The position numbers and the translations under genes were made by a program. From Akkermansia sp. (GTDB lineage: Bacteria > Verrucomicrobiota > Verrucomicrobiia > Verrucomicrobiales > Akkermansiaceae): a stretch of 37,529 nucleotides of DNA. The notes beneath the pieces were generated by a model that had not been told where the DNA came from, searched no databases, and was given only the letters and a program-made list of their open reading frames with translations. Within the stretch, counting starts at the first letter, position 1, and each line of letters starts with the position of its first letter. The DNA lies in contig JAFSFD010000050.1 of assembly GCA_017435365.1 (NCBI GenBank), positions 1 to 37,529 of the forward strand, read 5' to 3'. Shown here piece by piece: positions 7,475 through 15,871 of this stretch.

Positions 7475-7789
7475 GATGCGGAGACATTGATTATGCCGTC
7501 AGGTTATATCAACCATAAAGAAAGTCAAGATAAATTGCGAGCAGGTGTATTCTCATGATAACAAATGGCGAGCCGCCAGGAGCCTTTCACGGCGTAGGCG
7601 ATTGCCGGAGACGGAACTCTTCCTTCGAATTTTCACCCCCGTACTTTTGTCGGAACGCCCCATGCTGATGTTTCCATAGCTTTGCATGCACTTCTCCCGC
7701 TTGTATGAATTGGAAAAAATAAGGCTTGATAGGCAAGCCTGGCTGTGCTACGCTGCGCTCGCCCTGAAACAATCCAACTACACCTGGTG
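7475..7789. other. Divergent intergenic region
   Basis: About 315 bp separates the minus-strand unit (start 7474) from the plus-strand gene at 7790. I see a candidate promoter on the plus strand (7726-7754). On the minus strand a TTGACT lies near 7525-7530, with no well-spaced -10. No gene or repeat is apparent. Confidence 0.5.
7726..7754 (+). promoter_or_regulatory. Candidate promoter
   Basis: TTGATA, a 17-bp spacer, then TACGCT preceded by TGTGC. Transcription would start near 7761, downstream of the GTG at 7745. This supports ATG 7790 as the start of the following gene. Confidence 0.4.
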
Positions 7790-8677
7790 ATGACTCTGTA
7801 TTCTCTGCTTAATGAAAAGCGTTTTGTAGGTTGCGAAGATGCCCGCCAGTTCTGTGCCTGCTTCCCGAGACAGGATGGGTGCTCCATGTCCTTAATCTGC
7901 CGTGAAAGGGATGAGGGCCTGCACCTGGTGCTGCGGCAGGGGGAAGCGGAGGTGCCCGCCTCCCGATATCCGCTGCCCCATTATGTGCTGGAGCGCATCC
8001 GCTTCTGGAATGCCTGGGCCAGTGATGAGCTTCTGAATATGTATGACCGCACGGAATCGCCCTTGTATGGTCTTGAAGCCTATGCCATTTCCCTTGCTGT
8101 GGATATTTCCGCAGCTTATCCCGGCTATCTCGTAGATTACTGCGGTTTTCCCGTGCATGATGAATGGGCTGTGTGCAGCTATGGAGCAAAACATCGCGAT
8201 TCGAAAAAAGGATGGGATGCTGCCTTTCCGCTGATTCCCAATGCTTGGAAATACAATCGTAACATGCAGGCCCTGCTTGATTTATCTTTTAAGGCAGAAT
8301 GGGTGGTGCCACCAAGTGGGTACCGCATGTGTCATGACCATGATTACTGCTATAGTGATATTCATTTTGATAGGGCAACACGGTTGCCTTGTTGGGGCGG
8401 ATATGAAGACTCCCTGGAAATTGATGAGGCGGAGGGTTTCCCCTGTTGGGTTGTCCGGCACAAGGCTTTGCTGGAGCAAGGATGGGATGAAGATTATGTG
8501 GAATCTCCACCGCATGATTCAGGTTGGTGGTCTCCCAGCTTTTATCTTCGCCCATTTCTGGAAGATGCCTTAGCTATCGATATTGCTCGCTATCTGAAAC
8601 AACCTGTGCCGATTTCCTCTTCGCCCCGCTATGTGACAGGGGCGGGCTTGCTGGAGTTTCTCAGTCGGCAGCGTTGA
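7790..8677 (+). CDS. Unknown cytoplasmic protein
   Basis: This is a 295-aa acidic, Tyr/Trp-rich soluble protein, with no signal peptide or membrane segment. Stretches such as YPGYLVDYCGFPVHDEW and WVVPPSGYRMCHDHDYCYS do not recall a known motif to me. ATG 7790 was preferred to GTG 7745 because the likely promoter lies between or over the two. It converges with the ankyrin protein and overlaps its 3' end by 17 nt. The composition and the ankyrin neighbour are compatible with an immunity or interaction protein, but nothing proves it. Confidence 0.7.
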   Translation: MTLYSLLNEKRFVGCEDARQFCACFPRQDGCSMSLICRERDEGLHLVLRQGEAEVPASRYPLPHYVLERIRFWNAWASDELLNMYDRTESPLYGLEAYAISLAVDISAAYPGYLVDYCGFPVHDEWAVCSYGAKHRDSKKGWDAAFPLIPNAWKYNRNMQALLDLSFKAEWVVPPSGYRMCHDHDYCYSDIHFDRATRLPCWGGYEDSLEIDEAEGFPCWVVRHKALLEQGWDEDYVESPPHDSGWWSPSFYLRPFLEDALAIDIARYLKQPVPISSSPRYVTGAGLLEFLSRQR

Positions 8678-9737
8678 GTTCAATTCTGCGCTTTCCTCCA
8701 TGAAGCCGTAGCAATTCGATGCAGCGCTGGTATCCGGTGCCTTCTGTATGGTACCATAAAGCAGTGTCCAGCGGGGTTTTTCCATGTTCCTGCACATTTA
8801 CTTCACAGCCGGCGTCCAGGTATGCCTGCAGAGAATCAGGTGTTCCGAAGTTGACCGCTGCATGCAGAAGGGAGTCCTTCTCATCGCTTTGAGAAAGACC
8901 TGCCCGGATGAGATGCTGCACTGTTTCGTAACTGTTGCTTTCTGCGGCGTACCACAGGGCCGTGCGTCCATTTCTATCCCGCTGCCGGATATCTGCTCCT
9001 GCTGAGATGAGCTCCTGCACAATGTCTGCAAATCCAAATCGGGCGGCTTTCATGAGTGCTGTCATGTCCTTGCCCGCAGAGCTGATGGCGTTTACGTCAC
9101 AACCAGCCTTCAGGGCTGACTGTACAGCGCCCGGTTGGTTCCGGTCGATGGCATCAAGTAAACTGTGGTTGTCGGTATGGTGCTCTGGTTCAATTCTTTC
9201 CATGAACAGGCCTTCAATAGCACCATATTGCCGCAAGAGCCAGACGGTTCTTTCGCCCCGATTTCGGGTGCGAACGCACAAATCCGTAATGGCCCAATCC
9301 AGAGCGGTCTGCCCGTCTTCGGTGCTTCGGCTGTTCGGCTCGGCACCGGCGCACAGAAGAAGCTCCACAATCTGCCAATTCTCGGAGTTGATGGCGGCAT
9401 TCATCAACGGAGGCTCTTCCCCTGCCGCATTGACATCTGCCCCTGCCTGTATCAATTGCTTTACGCAGTCATAATTCCCCGAGCTGCATGCTGCTGCAAG
9501 CGGAGTTTCTCCCATGACAGAGTCCTTTTCATTCATTTTTGCTCCGCAGTTGAGCAGCATGCAGAGTAAATCAAAACCTTTGTCTTCGGGCAGCCCGGCA
9601 ACGATATGCAGCGCTGTGCATCCGTGAGCATCCCGCGAGTTGATATCTGCACCCTTGGCGAGAAGTGCCTGCACTTGTCCGGTGTCTCCGTTTGCTGCGG
9701 CTGCCAGTAACGCAGCGTTCATTTCCTGGGTTGTCAT
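8661..9737 (-). CDS. Ankyrin-repeat protein
   Basis: This 358-aa protein is built almost entirely of ankyrin repeats. Clear units include NGDTGQVQALLAKGADINSRD, ETPLAAACSSGNYDCVKQLI, TALMKAARFGFADIVQELIS and TALWYAAESNSYETVQHLI. About nine repeats run from residue 5 to 340. There is no signal peptide, so it probably acts in the cytoplasm as a protein-binding scaffold. The partner is unknown. Its promoter is strong (9805-9833). The 3' end overlaps the convergent unknown gene by 17 nt. Confidence 0.93.
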   Translation of the reverse strand: MTTQEMNAALLAAAANGDTGQVQALLAKGADINSRDAHGCTALHIVAGLPEDKGFDLLCMLLNCGAKMNEKDSVMGETPLAAACSSGNYDCVKQLIQAGADVNAAGEEPPLMNAAINSENWQIVELLLCAGAEPNSRSTEDGQTALDWAITDLCVRTRNRGERTVWLLRQYGAIEGLFMERIEPEHHTDNHSLLDAIDRNQPGAVQSALKAGCDVNAISSAGKDMTALMKAARFGFADIVQELISAGADIRQRDRNGRTALWYAAESNSYETVQHLIRAGLSQSDEKDSLLHAAVNFGTPDSLQAYLDAGCEVNVQEHGKTPLDTALWYHTEGTGYQRCIELLRLHGGKRRIELNAAD

Positions 9738-9804
9738 AAAGGGTATATGGGTGGAGGGGGGAAGACGGGATGCTCTGAGTGACTATCAGTCCCGCCTCGT
9801 TGGA

Positions 9805-9833
9805 ACTATATGCAAAAGAGGCCGAATAGTCAA
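9805..9833 (-). promoter_or_regulatory. Promoter of the ankyrin gene
   Basis: On the minus strand there is TTGACT, a 17-bp spacer and TATAGT, close to the sigma-70 consensus. The predicted leader is about 60 nt. Confidence 0.75.
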
Positions 9834-9846
9834 GCGGGGACTTCTA

Positions 9847-10080
9847 AAAACTCACTACGTGTCCCAAAGATTTGGTAAGCTATAGAAACATCAGCAACAT
9901 TTTGGAAGAAGCCCCTATCTGCTCGCCAAATTGATGTTTATCGTTGTCGGGGCACGGGACTTCAGTCCCGAAATAACGGTGCTTCCAATCGGGACTGAAG
10001 TCCCGTGCTCCGACAGAGTTCCCCCACAAATTCCCATTTATCAAGAATAGTACTCAAACTTTGGGACACGTGTGGATTTT
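9847..10080. mobile_element. MITE-like element with terminal inverted repeats
   Basis: This is a 234-bp non-coding element. The left end AAAACTCACTACGTGTCCC(AAAG) is matched by the inverse of the right end CTTTGGGACACGTGTGGA(TTTT). The inner part has two perfect 20-bp arms, GCACGGGACTTCAGTCCCGA (9952-9971) and its inverse (9989-10008), and each arm is itself partly palindromic. The core from about 9926 to 10040 recurs inverted at 23650-23758. The right terminal repeat recurs at 15709-15732. No transposase is present. No clear target duplication could be made out. Confidence 0.75.
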
Positions 10081-10209
10081 CAGGAGCATTGCCTGACGAT
10101 GCCGATGCTGCTGTGAAGCTGCCGGATTACTCTGCGTATGGCTCACCCTGGGTGGGACAATTTGTTGGCGGCAAAAGATTCCCACTTTGCACTTTGCCCT
10201 TTCTTATTA

Positions 10210-10238
10210 TTGACTTTTGGTGGAGTATGGTCTAAGAT
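10210..10238 (+). promoter_or_regulatory. Promoter of the tsaC/SUA5 operon, predicted leaderless
   Basis: TTGACT, a 17-bp spacer and TAAGAT, followed by only 6 nt before the ATG at 10245. Transcription should begin at or next to the A of the start codon. No ribosome-binding site fits. Confidence 0.7.
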
Positions 10239-10244
10239 TGGCGC

Positions 10245-11288
10245 ATGGAGACCCGAGTGATTGAGGTGGATCCGCTGGAGGATTGCCGCAGCATTTATAA
10301 GGAAGCCGCTGCCGTGCTGGCAGAGGGTGGGCTGGTGGCCATCCCGACGGAGACGGTATACGGCCTGGGGGCAGATGCGTTCAACCCGGATGCCGTGGCC
10401 AAGGTTTTTGAGGTGAAGGGACGACCGAATTTTGACCCTCTCATCTGCCACCTGCCGAATGGCAAGGCGCTGAAGGAGATTGCCGAGGTGCCGGCAGAGC
10501 TGCAGCCGCTGGTGGATAAGCTGGTGAAGGAATTCTGGCCGGGGCCGATGACGCTGGTGCTGCCGCGCAAGGAATGCGTGCCGGATATCGTGACGAGCGG
10601 GCTGCCCACGGTGGCCTGCCGCGTGACGAGCCACGAGGTGATGCGCGCGGTTTCCCGTGCGCTGGGACACCCGATTGCCGCGCCGAGCGCCAACCGCTTC
10701 GGTCACATTTCTCCCACGAGCGCCCCGGCGGTGATGAAGGAGCTGGGCGGCTCCATTCCGCTGGTGTTGGATGCCGGCGCCTGTTCGGAGGGGCTGGAGA
10801 GCACGATTCTGCAACCCTGCTTTGATGAGAAAGGCGCCCCCGCTGTGCGCGTGCTGCGCGAGGGCCCGGTGACCCGCGAGAAGCTCCGCAAAATCTGCAA
10901 GGTGGTGAAGCCCGGCAAGGGGAGCGATATCGAGGCCGCGACTCCCTGCGCCCCCGGTATGCTGAAGAGCCACTATGCCCCCACCAAGCCGCTGATTCTG
11001 CATGACCCGAAGGAGCCGTTCACACCGCAGGAGGGCGTGAGCTACGGCCTTATCACCTACCAGGGGGATTCCCCGCTGGCGGAGCAGGATTGCTGGGCCG
11101 AGGTGATGCCGCTTTCTCCCGGCAGCGGCCGCCTGGCAGAGGCCGCAGTGCGTCTGTTTGCGGTGATGCGCGCCATGGATGAGTGTGAGGGGGTGCAGGT
11201 GATTGTGGCCGAGGAGCTGCCGAAGATGGGGCTTGGCCTGGCCATGATGGACCGTCTGAACCGGGCTGCTGCCCAGCGCGGGGAGTAA
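10245..11288 (+). CDS. L-threonylcarbamoyladenylate synthase (SUA5-type)
   Basis: The enzyme makes threonylcarbamoyl-AMP from threonine, bicarbonate and ATP, the first step of t6A37 tRNA modification. The YrdC domain covers about residues 15-210, with TETVYGLG (35-42), the KGR motif (58-60) and SANRFGHISPT (148-158). The linker APGMLKSHYAPTKPL (236-250) leads into the C-terminal SUA5 domain. At 347 aa it is the long two-domain form rather than the short TsaC. It is first in an operon with an SCP2-like protein, an alcohol dehydrogenase and an aldehyde dehydrogenase. The promoter abuts its start codon. Confidence 0.95.
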   Translation: METRVIEVDPLEDCRSIYKEAAAVLAEGGLVAIPTETVYGLGADAFNPDAVAKVFEVKGRPNFDPLICHLPNGKALKEIAEVPAELQPLVDKLVKEFWPGPMTLVLPRKECVPDIVTSGLPTVACRVTSHEVMRAVSRALGHPIAAPSANRFGHISPTSAPAVMKELGGSIPLVLDAGACSEGLESTILQPCFDEKGAPAVRVLREGPVTREKLRKICKVVKPGKGSDIEAATPCAPGMLKSHYAPTKPLILHDPKEPFTPQEGVSYGLITYQGDSPLAEQDCWAEVMPLSPGSGRLAEAAVRLFAVMRAMDECEGVQVIVAEELPKMGLGLAMMDRLNRAAAQRGE

Positions 11289-11292
11289 GCCC

Positions 11293-11787
11293 ATGAAGCT
11301 CGCTTTGCAGAAATTGACGGTGAGTATCGTACTGCGCGTGGTGCATGCTGCGCTGGTGGAGCTGTATGGGCTGGATACCCGGGTGCGGGCCGAATTTGAC
11401 CGCATGCCGGAGGGCATGAGCTATGCCTTGCAGACCGGCCACGCCGCGCCGGAGCTCTATGTGCAGTGGACGGGCGGCAGGCTGCTGAATCTGAAGAAGA
11501 TTGAGAAGCCGACCTGCGCCCTGCGCCTGAAGTCCACGGGTATTTCCTTCCGCATGTTCACCGGGCAGATGGGGCTGGCACAGGCCTATGCCCAGCACGC
11601 CTTCAGCATGCAGGGTGAGATTGCGGACGTGATGCGGCTGGCCCGCCTGGTGAACCTGGTGGAGGGCTACCTGTTCCCGAAGTTCATCACGAAACACATT
11701 TTAACCGATATTCCGGCCTTGCAGGTGAACCCGCTGCGAGTGTATGGGCGCGTTCTCTGCGGGTTCCTGACCGGGCGATATAACTGA
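11293..11787 (+). CDS. SCP2-like putative lipid-binding protein
   Basis: This is a 164-aa protein. Its central part, with LYVQWTGGRLLNLKKIEKPTC and a long hydrophobic helix-rich end, resembles SCP2/sterol-carrier-type folds found in short bacterial proteins. The match is by pattern only. No signal peptide is seen; the first 20 residues form an amphipathic helix. It starts 4 nt after the SUA5 gene and ends 2 nt before the alcohol dehydrogenase gene, so it is certainly in the operon. A role in presenting lipid-like substrates to the two dehydrogenases is inference. Confidence 0.6.
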   Translation: MKLALQKLTVSIVLRVVHAALVELYGLDTRVRAEFDRMPEGMSYALQTGHAAPELYVQWTGGRLLNLKKIEKPTCALRLKSTGISFRMFTGQMGLAQAYAQHAFSMQGEIADVMRLARLVNLVEGYLFPKFITKHILTDIPALQVNPLRVYGRVLCGFLTGRYN

Positions 11788-11789
11788 CC

Positions 11790-12971
11790 ATGAACAAATA
11801 CTTTGAATTTCAGAATGCCGTGAAGCTGCTCTGTGGCGACTCTGCCCTGGAGCGGCTGGCAAATGAGCTGGAGCACCTGGGTGCCAGGGCCCCCATGCTG
11901 CTTTCGGATGCGGTGCTGGCGAAAATCGGCACCATGCAGCAGGTGGTGGATGCCATGGCGGCCGAGGGCTGCACCCCCGCCTGCACCTTCACGGATATTC
12001 CCGTGGATTCCTCGCTCAAGGTGGTGAACGATATTGCCGCCCTCTACCGCAGCAGTGGCTGCGATTCCCTGGTGGCTGTGGGCGGTGGCTCAGTCATCGA
12101 TACCGCCAAGGGCGTGCGCCTGGTGCTCTCGCAGGAGGCAGATGACATTCTGTCCATCGGCGGGGTGGAGAATCTGGTGCGTGGCAAGTACATTCCCTTT
12201 GTGGTGGTGCCCACCACTGCCGGCACCGGTTCCGAATGCACGGGCGTGGCCGTTATCCGCAACGATGCCAACGGCGTGAAGATGGAGTTCCTTTCCCCCT
12301 TTGTGGAGCCGGATGTAGCGGTGATTGACCCGCGCATGACCGCCGGCCTGCCGCCCAAGGCCACGGCCAGCACCGGGTTCGATGCCATGGTGCACGCCAT
12401 CGAAGCCTGCACCTGCCTGCAGGCCAATCCCATGAGCACCGCCTACGGCACCACGGCCATCAAGCTCATTTGCGAGAATCTGGAGGAAGCCACCCGCAAC
12501 GGCTCCAATAAGAAGGCCCGCTACGCCATGGCTGTGGCTTCCACCATGGCCGGTATCGCTTTCTCCAACAGCATGGTGGGTGCGGTGCATGCCATCGGCC
12601 ATGCGCTGGGCGGCGTGTGCCACGTGCCGCATGCCGTGGCCATGACCATTCTGCTGCCGCACGTGATGCGCTACAACCTGGAGCGCTGCACGGAATCATA
12701 CGCCGAGCTGCTGCCATGGCTGGTCGGTATGGATGCCGCCATGACCACCCCGGCGGAGAAGCGAGCCGAAGCTGCCATCGAGGCCGTGACCGCGCTGGGG
12801 CGCCGCCTGAATGCGCTCTGCGGGCTGCCGCTGACTCTTGAGGCCGCCGGAGTGAGCAAAGACGATTTCGCCAAGGTGGCGGAGTTTGCCGTGAACGATG
12901 GTGCGCTCATTGTGAATCCGCGCACGGCTGATGAAGCCCAGGTGATTGAAATCCTTAACGCAGCCTACTGA
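11790..12971 (+). CDS. Iron-containing (group III) alcohol dehydrogenase
   Basis: This 393-aa NAD(P)-dependent alcohol dehydrogenase is of the metal-dependent type. GGGS (98-101) binds the cofactor, followed by PTTAGTGSE (141-149). The metal ligands are visible as Asp198 and His202 (GFDAMVHAIEA), His267 (VHAIGH) and His281 (CHVPHAVAM). The length is normal. It would interconvert an alcohol and an aldehyde. It lies 1 nt upstream of an aldehyde dehydrogenase gene, so the two can act in series between alcohol and acid. The chain length of the substrate cannot be read from the sequence. Confidence 0.95.
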   Translation: MNKYFEFQNAVKLLCGDSALERLANELEHLGARAPMLLSDAVLAKIGTMQQVVDAMAAEGCTPACTFTDIPVDSSLKVVNDIAALYRSSGCDSLVAVGGGSVIDTAKGVRLVLSQEADDILSIGGVENLVRGKYIPFVVVPTTAGTGSECTGVAVIRNDANGVKMEFLSPFVEPDVAVIDPRMTAGLPPKATASTGFDAMVHAIEACTCLQANPMSTAYGTTAIKLICENLEEATRNGSNKKARYAMAVASTMAGIAFSNSMVGAVHAIGHALGGVCHVPHAVAMTILLPHVMRYNLERCTESYAELLPWLVGMDAAMTTPAEKRAEAAIEAVTALGRRLNALCGLPLTLEAAGVSKDDFAKVAEFAVNDGALIVNPRTADEAQVIEILNAAY

Positions 12972-12972
12972 T

Positions 12973-14337
12973 ATGCACGAAATAGTCGAGACACAACGCC
13001 AGTTCTTCCTGACCCATGTCACCCGCGATGTGAAGTTCCGCATCCGCGCGCTGAAGCTGCTGCAGAAAACCATCCGCGAGTGGGAACCCCGTATCAGTGA
13101 AGCCCTGTATGCCGACCTGGGCAAGAGCGCCGCGGAGGGCTACATGTGCGAAATCGGACTGGTGCTGGGTAGCCTGCGCGATACGCTCAGCCACATCCGC
13201 AAGTGGAGCAAGCCCCGCCGCGTGATGGCTTCGCTGGCGCATTTCCCGAGCAGCTGCCGCGTGGAGCCGCAGCCCTATGGCGTGGCGCTCATCATGAGCC
13301 CGTGGAACTACCCGGTGCTGCTGTGTCTGGACCCGCTCATCGCTGCGCTTTCTGCCGGCAACTGCTGCGTGGTCAAGCCCTCGTCCACCACGCCGGCCAC
13401 CTCCGCCGTGCTGGCCGAGATGCTGGGCAGTATCTTCCCTCCGGAGTATGTGAAAGTAGTGCTGGGTGGCCGCGAAAACTGCAACGCCCTGCTGGAGGAG
13501 AAGTTTGACTACATCTTTTTCACCGGCAGCCCGAGCGTGGGGCATGGCATTATGGAGGCTGCCGCACGCAACCTGACCCCCGTGACCCTGGAGCTGGGCG
13601 GCAAGAGCCCCTGCATTGTGGATGCCACCGCCAACATCAAGGTAGCGGCCCGCCGCATTGCCTTCGGCAAGATTCTCAACGCCGGCCAGACCTGCGTGGC
13701 GCCGGATTACCTGCTCATCCACCGCAGCTGCAAGGAGGAGTTCATCACCGAGTTCCGAGAAGCCGTGGCCGAGATGCTGGGCGAGCACCCCGTGCAGAAC
13801 GAGAACCTTACCCACATCATCAACCGCCGCCACTTCGACCGCCTCATGGGGCTCATGGAAGACGCCACCCCGGTGGTGGGCGGGCAGGGCGTTTCCGAGA
13901 CCCTGCGCATCGAGCCCACCCTGCTGGATGGCGTGACTCCCGGTTCCGCCAGCATGCAGCAGGAAATCTTCGGGCCCATCCTGCCGGTGCTCTGCTGGGA
14001 TAAGTGGGAGGAAGTGGAGGCCTTCGTGCTTTCCCGTCCGCGCCCGCTGGCCTCATACTACTTCACCACCGATAAGCAGGCAGAGAAACGCTTTGTGCAG
14101 CACCTTTCCTTCGGCGGCGGCTGCGTGAACGACACCATCATCCACCTGGCGGTGCACGGCATGCCCTTCGGCGGCATCGGCGACAGCGGCATGGGCTCCT
14201 ACCACGGCAAGACCGGGTTCGATACCTTCACGCACTACAAGTCTGTGCTGAAAAAGGCCAACTGGCTGGATCTGCCCTTCCGCTACCAGCCGTACAATAA
14301 ACTTAAGAGCAGCCTGCTGCGCATGTTCCTGCGATAA
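12973..14337 (+). CDS. Aldehyde dehydrogenase, class 3-like
   Basis: This 454-aa NAD(P)-dependent aldehyde dehydrogenase resembles class 3/fatty-aldehyde types in length and in lacking the N-terminal extension of class 1/2. Catalytic Cys241 lies in NAGQTCVAPDY and Glu207 in TLELGGKSP. Asn112 is in SPWNYP, and the FFTGS loop precedes them. The conserved C-terminal PFGGIGDSGMG is present. ATG 12973 lies right after the alcohol dehydrogenase stop. A TTG at 12946 opens a longer frame but overlaps the previous gene. Basic residues near the C-terminus (KLKSSLLRMFLR) could associate with a membrane, as in some fatty-aldehyde enzymes; that is inference. Confidence 0.93.
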   Translation: MHEIVETQRQFFLTHVTRDVKFRIRALKLLQKTIREWEPRISEALYADLGKSAAEGYMCEIGLVLGSLRDTLSHIRKWSKPRRVMASLAHFPSSCRVEPQPYGVALIMSPWNYPVLLCLDPLIAALSAGNCCVVKPSSTTPATSAVLAEMLGSIFPPEYVKVVLGGRENCNALLEEKFDYIFFTGSPSVGHGIMEAAARNLTPVTLELGGKSPCIVDATANIKVAARRIAFGKILNAGQTCVAPDYLLIHRSCKEEFITEFREAVAEMLGEHPVQNENLTHIINRRHFDRLMGLMEDATPVVGGQGVSETLRIEPTLLDGVTPGSASMQQEIFGPILPVLCWDKWEEVEAFVLSRPRPLASYYFTTDKQAEKRFVQHLSFGGGCVNDTIIHLAVHGMPFGGIGDSGMGSYHGKTGFDTFTHYKSVLKKANWLDLPFRYQPYNKLKSSLLRMFLR

Positions 14338-14762
14338 TGAATGCTGCGCTCACAGCTGAAGAACAGGCTCGCCTGGCCGCCGTCCTGCGGCCGGGGGAGC
14401 AGTGCCTCTGGCAAGGGAAGGGGGGTGCTGAGCCCTCTGTTCAGACCGCCGGGTTCCTGTCGCGCCTGTTCGGAAAGAAAATGCAGCCCGCCGGGGGCGC
14501 CGTGCTGTATGCCATCACCGCTAAGCGAGTGCTCGCAATCCCCCCGCAGGGAGAGCCCCGGGAGTGGTTCCTCATGCTTGGCCTGATTCAGAATGTGGAC
14601 GAGCAGGCGGACGGCAGCGGCAGCATCATCTTTGATTATGAGGAGCAGGACGGACAGAAAATTCCCCGCGGTATCATCGGTGTGCCGCAGGTGGTGCAGG
14701 TGAAGAATCTCCTGGCCGATGCCATTGATGCCGCCTATAATGCCTCCCCCTGGTCGGTGTGA
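14337..14762 (+). CDS. Small PH-like domain protein
   Basis: This 141-aa soluble protein overlaps the aldehyde dehydrogenase stop by one nucleotide (TAATG). The segment VLYAITAKRVLAIPPQG resembles the strand pattern of bacterial PH-like domains, where a 'lTnkRvi' turn is typical. Upstream, LRPGEQCLWQGKG fits the usual 'l.pgE.ilw.g' opening. No catalytic motif is present. It is the last gene of the SUA5 operon and converges closely with the gene at 14771, with no terminator visible between them. Confidence 0.6.
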   Translation: MNAALTAEEQARLAAVLRPGEQCLWQGKGGAEPSVQTAGFLSRLFGKKMQPAGGAVLYAITAKRVLAIPPQGEPREWFLMLGLIQNVDEQADGSGSIIFDYEEQDGQKIPRGIIGVPQVVQVKNLLADAIDAAYNASPWSV

Positions 14763-14770
14763 TGGCTTAA

Positions 14771-15568
14771 TCAGCGGGCGAAGAGGAGTGCCGAGCGTTC
14801 GATGTCCTTCATGCGCTCGCGGTAACGCTTCCGGCGGCAGCTGAGTAGTGGCAGCCTGGTGGTGGGGCTGCCTGTATAGTACAGGCGGGCATCCTTTACC
14901 ACGAAATCCGGGAAGCGGTGGCTGCAACTCTGCTGCAGCCGGGGCAGGCGCTCTCGGAAAAACTGGCGCATCAGTCCGGCAAAAATCCCTTTTTCCTCGG
15001 GGGCCGCATCGTCGCAGAACCACCAGAATTCATCGTTGCCCTCGTGCCAGTTGTGCCATTCCTCCACCGGTGGAATGGTTACACCATTGAGCATGAGGGG
15101 CAGGAACCAGGCCATGGCCGAGCCGTTGATCGCCCTGCTGAGCAGGTGGCGGCATTCCTCCTGTGTGGCGCCGTTCAGGCGTTGGAAAAGAATCAGCGCA
15201 TAGCGGTGCTCATCCCTCGCCCGGAGTATGGAATAATCCAGCAGGGGTGCCTGGCTGAGCAGAGTTCCCAGGGCTTTCAGAATGTGGCTCCGTTTTATAT
15301 TGAAGCGGAGCAGGGCATCCGCCATGCTCCAGTTGCACATATCGACCGCCTGATACAGGGCGCTCTGCCATATGTTGCCATCAATATCTGCTTGATACCC
15401 ATGCCGTATAGCACTTTGCAGACTCACAAGATTGCGCTTGTGGCGTCCCCGTGCGCCTCGCTCGGCCAGCATCGTCACCAGGTTGCGGTCATAGCAATCG
15501 ACCGCCTGGAGGGAGTCCCCCCATTCTTTTACGAAACTTCTGGCGTCTGCCGAATAGAACATGACCAC
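14771..15568 (-). CDS. Unknown protein
   Basis: This is a 265-aa helical, Leu/Arg-rich soluble protein without signal peptide or membrane segment. Some pairs of helices (IWQSALYQAVDMCNWSMADALL) have an ankyrin-like cadence but lack the ankyrin consensus. The C-terminus is strongly basic (CRRKRYRERM). ATG codons at 15568 and 15562 are both possible starts. No family recognised. Confidence 0.65.
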   Translation of the reverse strand: MVMFYSADARSFVKEWGDSLQAVDCYDRNLVTMLAERGARGRHKRNLVSLQSAIRHGYQADIDGNIWQSALYQAVDMCNWSMADALLRFNIKRSHILKALGTLLSQAPLLDYSILRARDEHRYALILFQRLNGATQEECRHLLSRAINGSAMAWFLPLMLNGVTIPPVEEWHNWHEGNDEFWWFCDDAAPEEKGIFAGLMRQFFRERLPRLQQSCSHRFPDFVVKDARLYYTGSPTTRLPLLSCRRKRYRERMKDIERSALLFAR

Positions 15569-15630
15569 ATTATAAGCTGTGACCCACCGGACCGCAAGCC
15601 CATTTCCCGCGGCTAGCCCCCCCCTTCAAC

Positions 15631-15733
15631 CCGGAAATGGGAATTTGGAGGAGAAACTTTGTCGAAGCCTCGCTTCGACAACGACAAACATCAATTTTTC
15701 GAGCTCCGTACTCAAACCTTGGGACACGCGTGT
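15631..15733 (+). repeat. MITE-related repeat copy B with a different central hairpin
   Basis: The left part (GGAAATGGGAATTTGGAGG, then AACTTTGTCG) and the ACGACAAACATCAATT part match the cores of 9847-10080 (inverted) and 23650-23758. The middle is instead a short hairpin, TTGTCGAAGC-CTC-GCTTCGACAA (15659-15681). The right end TACTCAAACCTTGGGACACG (15709-15728) matches the right terminal repeat at 10051-10070. Confidence 0.7.
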
Positions 15734-15834
15734 GCGATAGAGCCCATCTGCCGGCAAACCGCGGATTCCTGACGTTTGAGGTGTGGTATGATGGAATTTT
15801 AATGCTCAGTTTGATATTTAGGCGAAAAAACCTG

Positions 15835-15863
15835 TTGCCATCATCCAACTTTTGGAGTATACT
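15835..15863 (+). promoter_or_regulatory. Promoter of plsY-gpsA, predicted leaderless
   Basis: TTGCCA, a 17-bp spacer and TATACT, followed by 8 nt before ATG 15872. Transcription should start within a base or two of the start codon. Confidence 0.75.
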
Positions 15864-15871
15864 TAACGCAC

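Larger units (their letters stand above)
15569..15871. other. Divergent intergenic region
   Basis: About 300 bp. It contains a partial MITE-like repeat (15631-15733) and the plsY promoter (15835-15863). No open frame is credible. Confidence 0.6.

Noticed and set aside
9940..10010. CRISPR array from repeated CACGGGACTTCAGTCCCG
   Set aside because: There are only two arms in inverse orientation with one short spacer; this is a hairpin, not an array.
10143..11417. A 424-aa minus-strand open frame
   Set aside because: It is antisense to the SUA5 gene and to intergenic DNA, with Arg/His/Leu-rich shadow composition.
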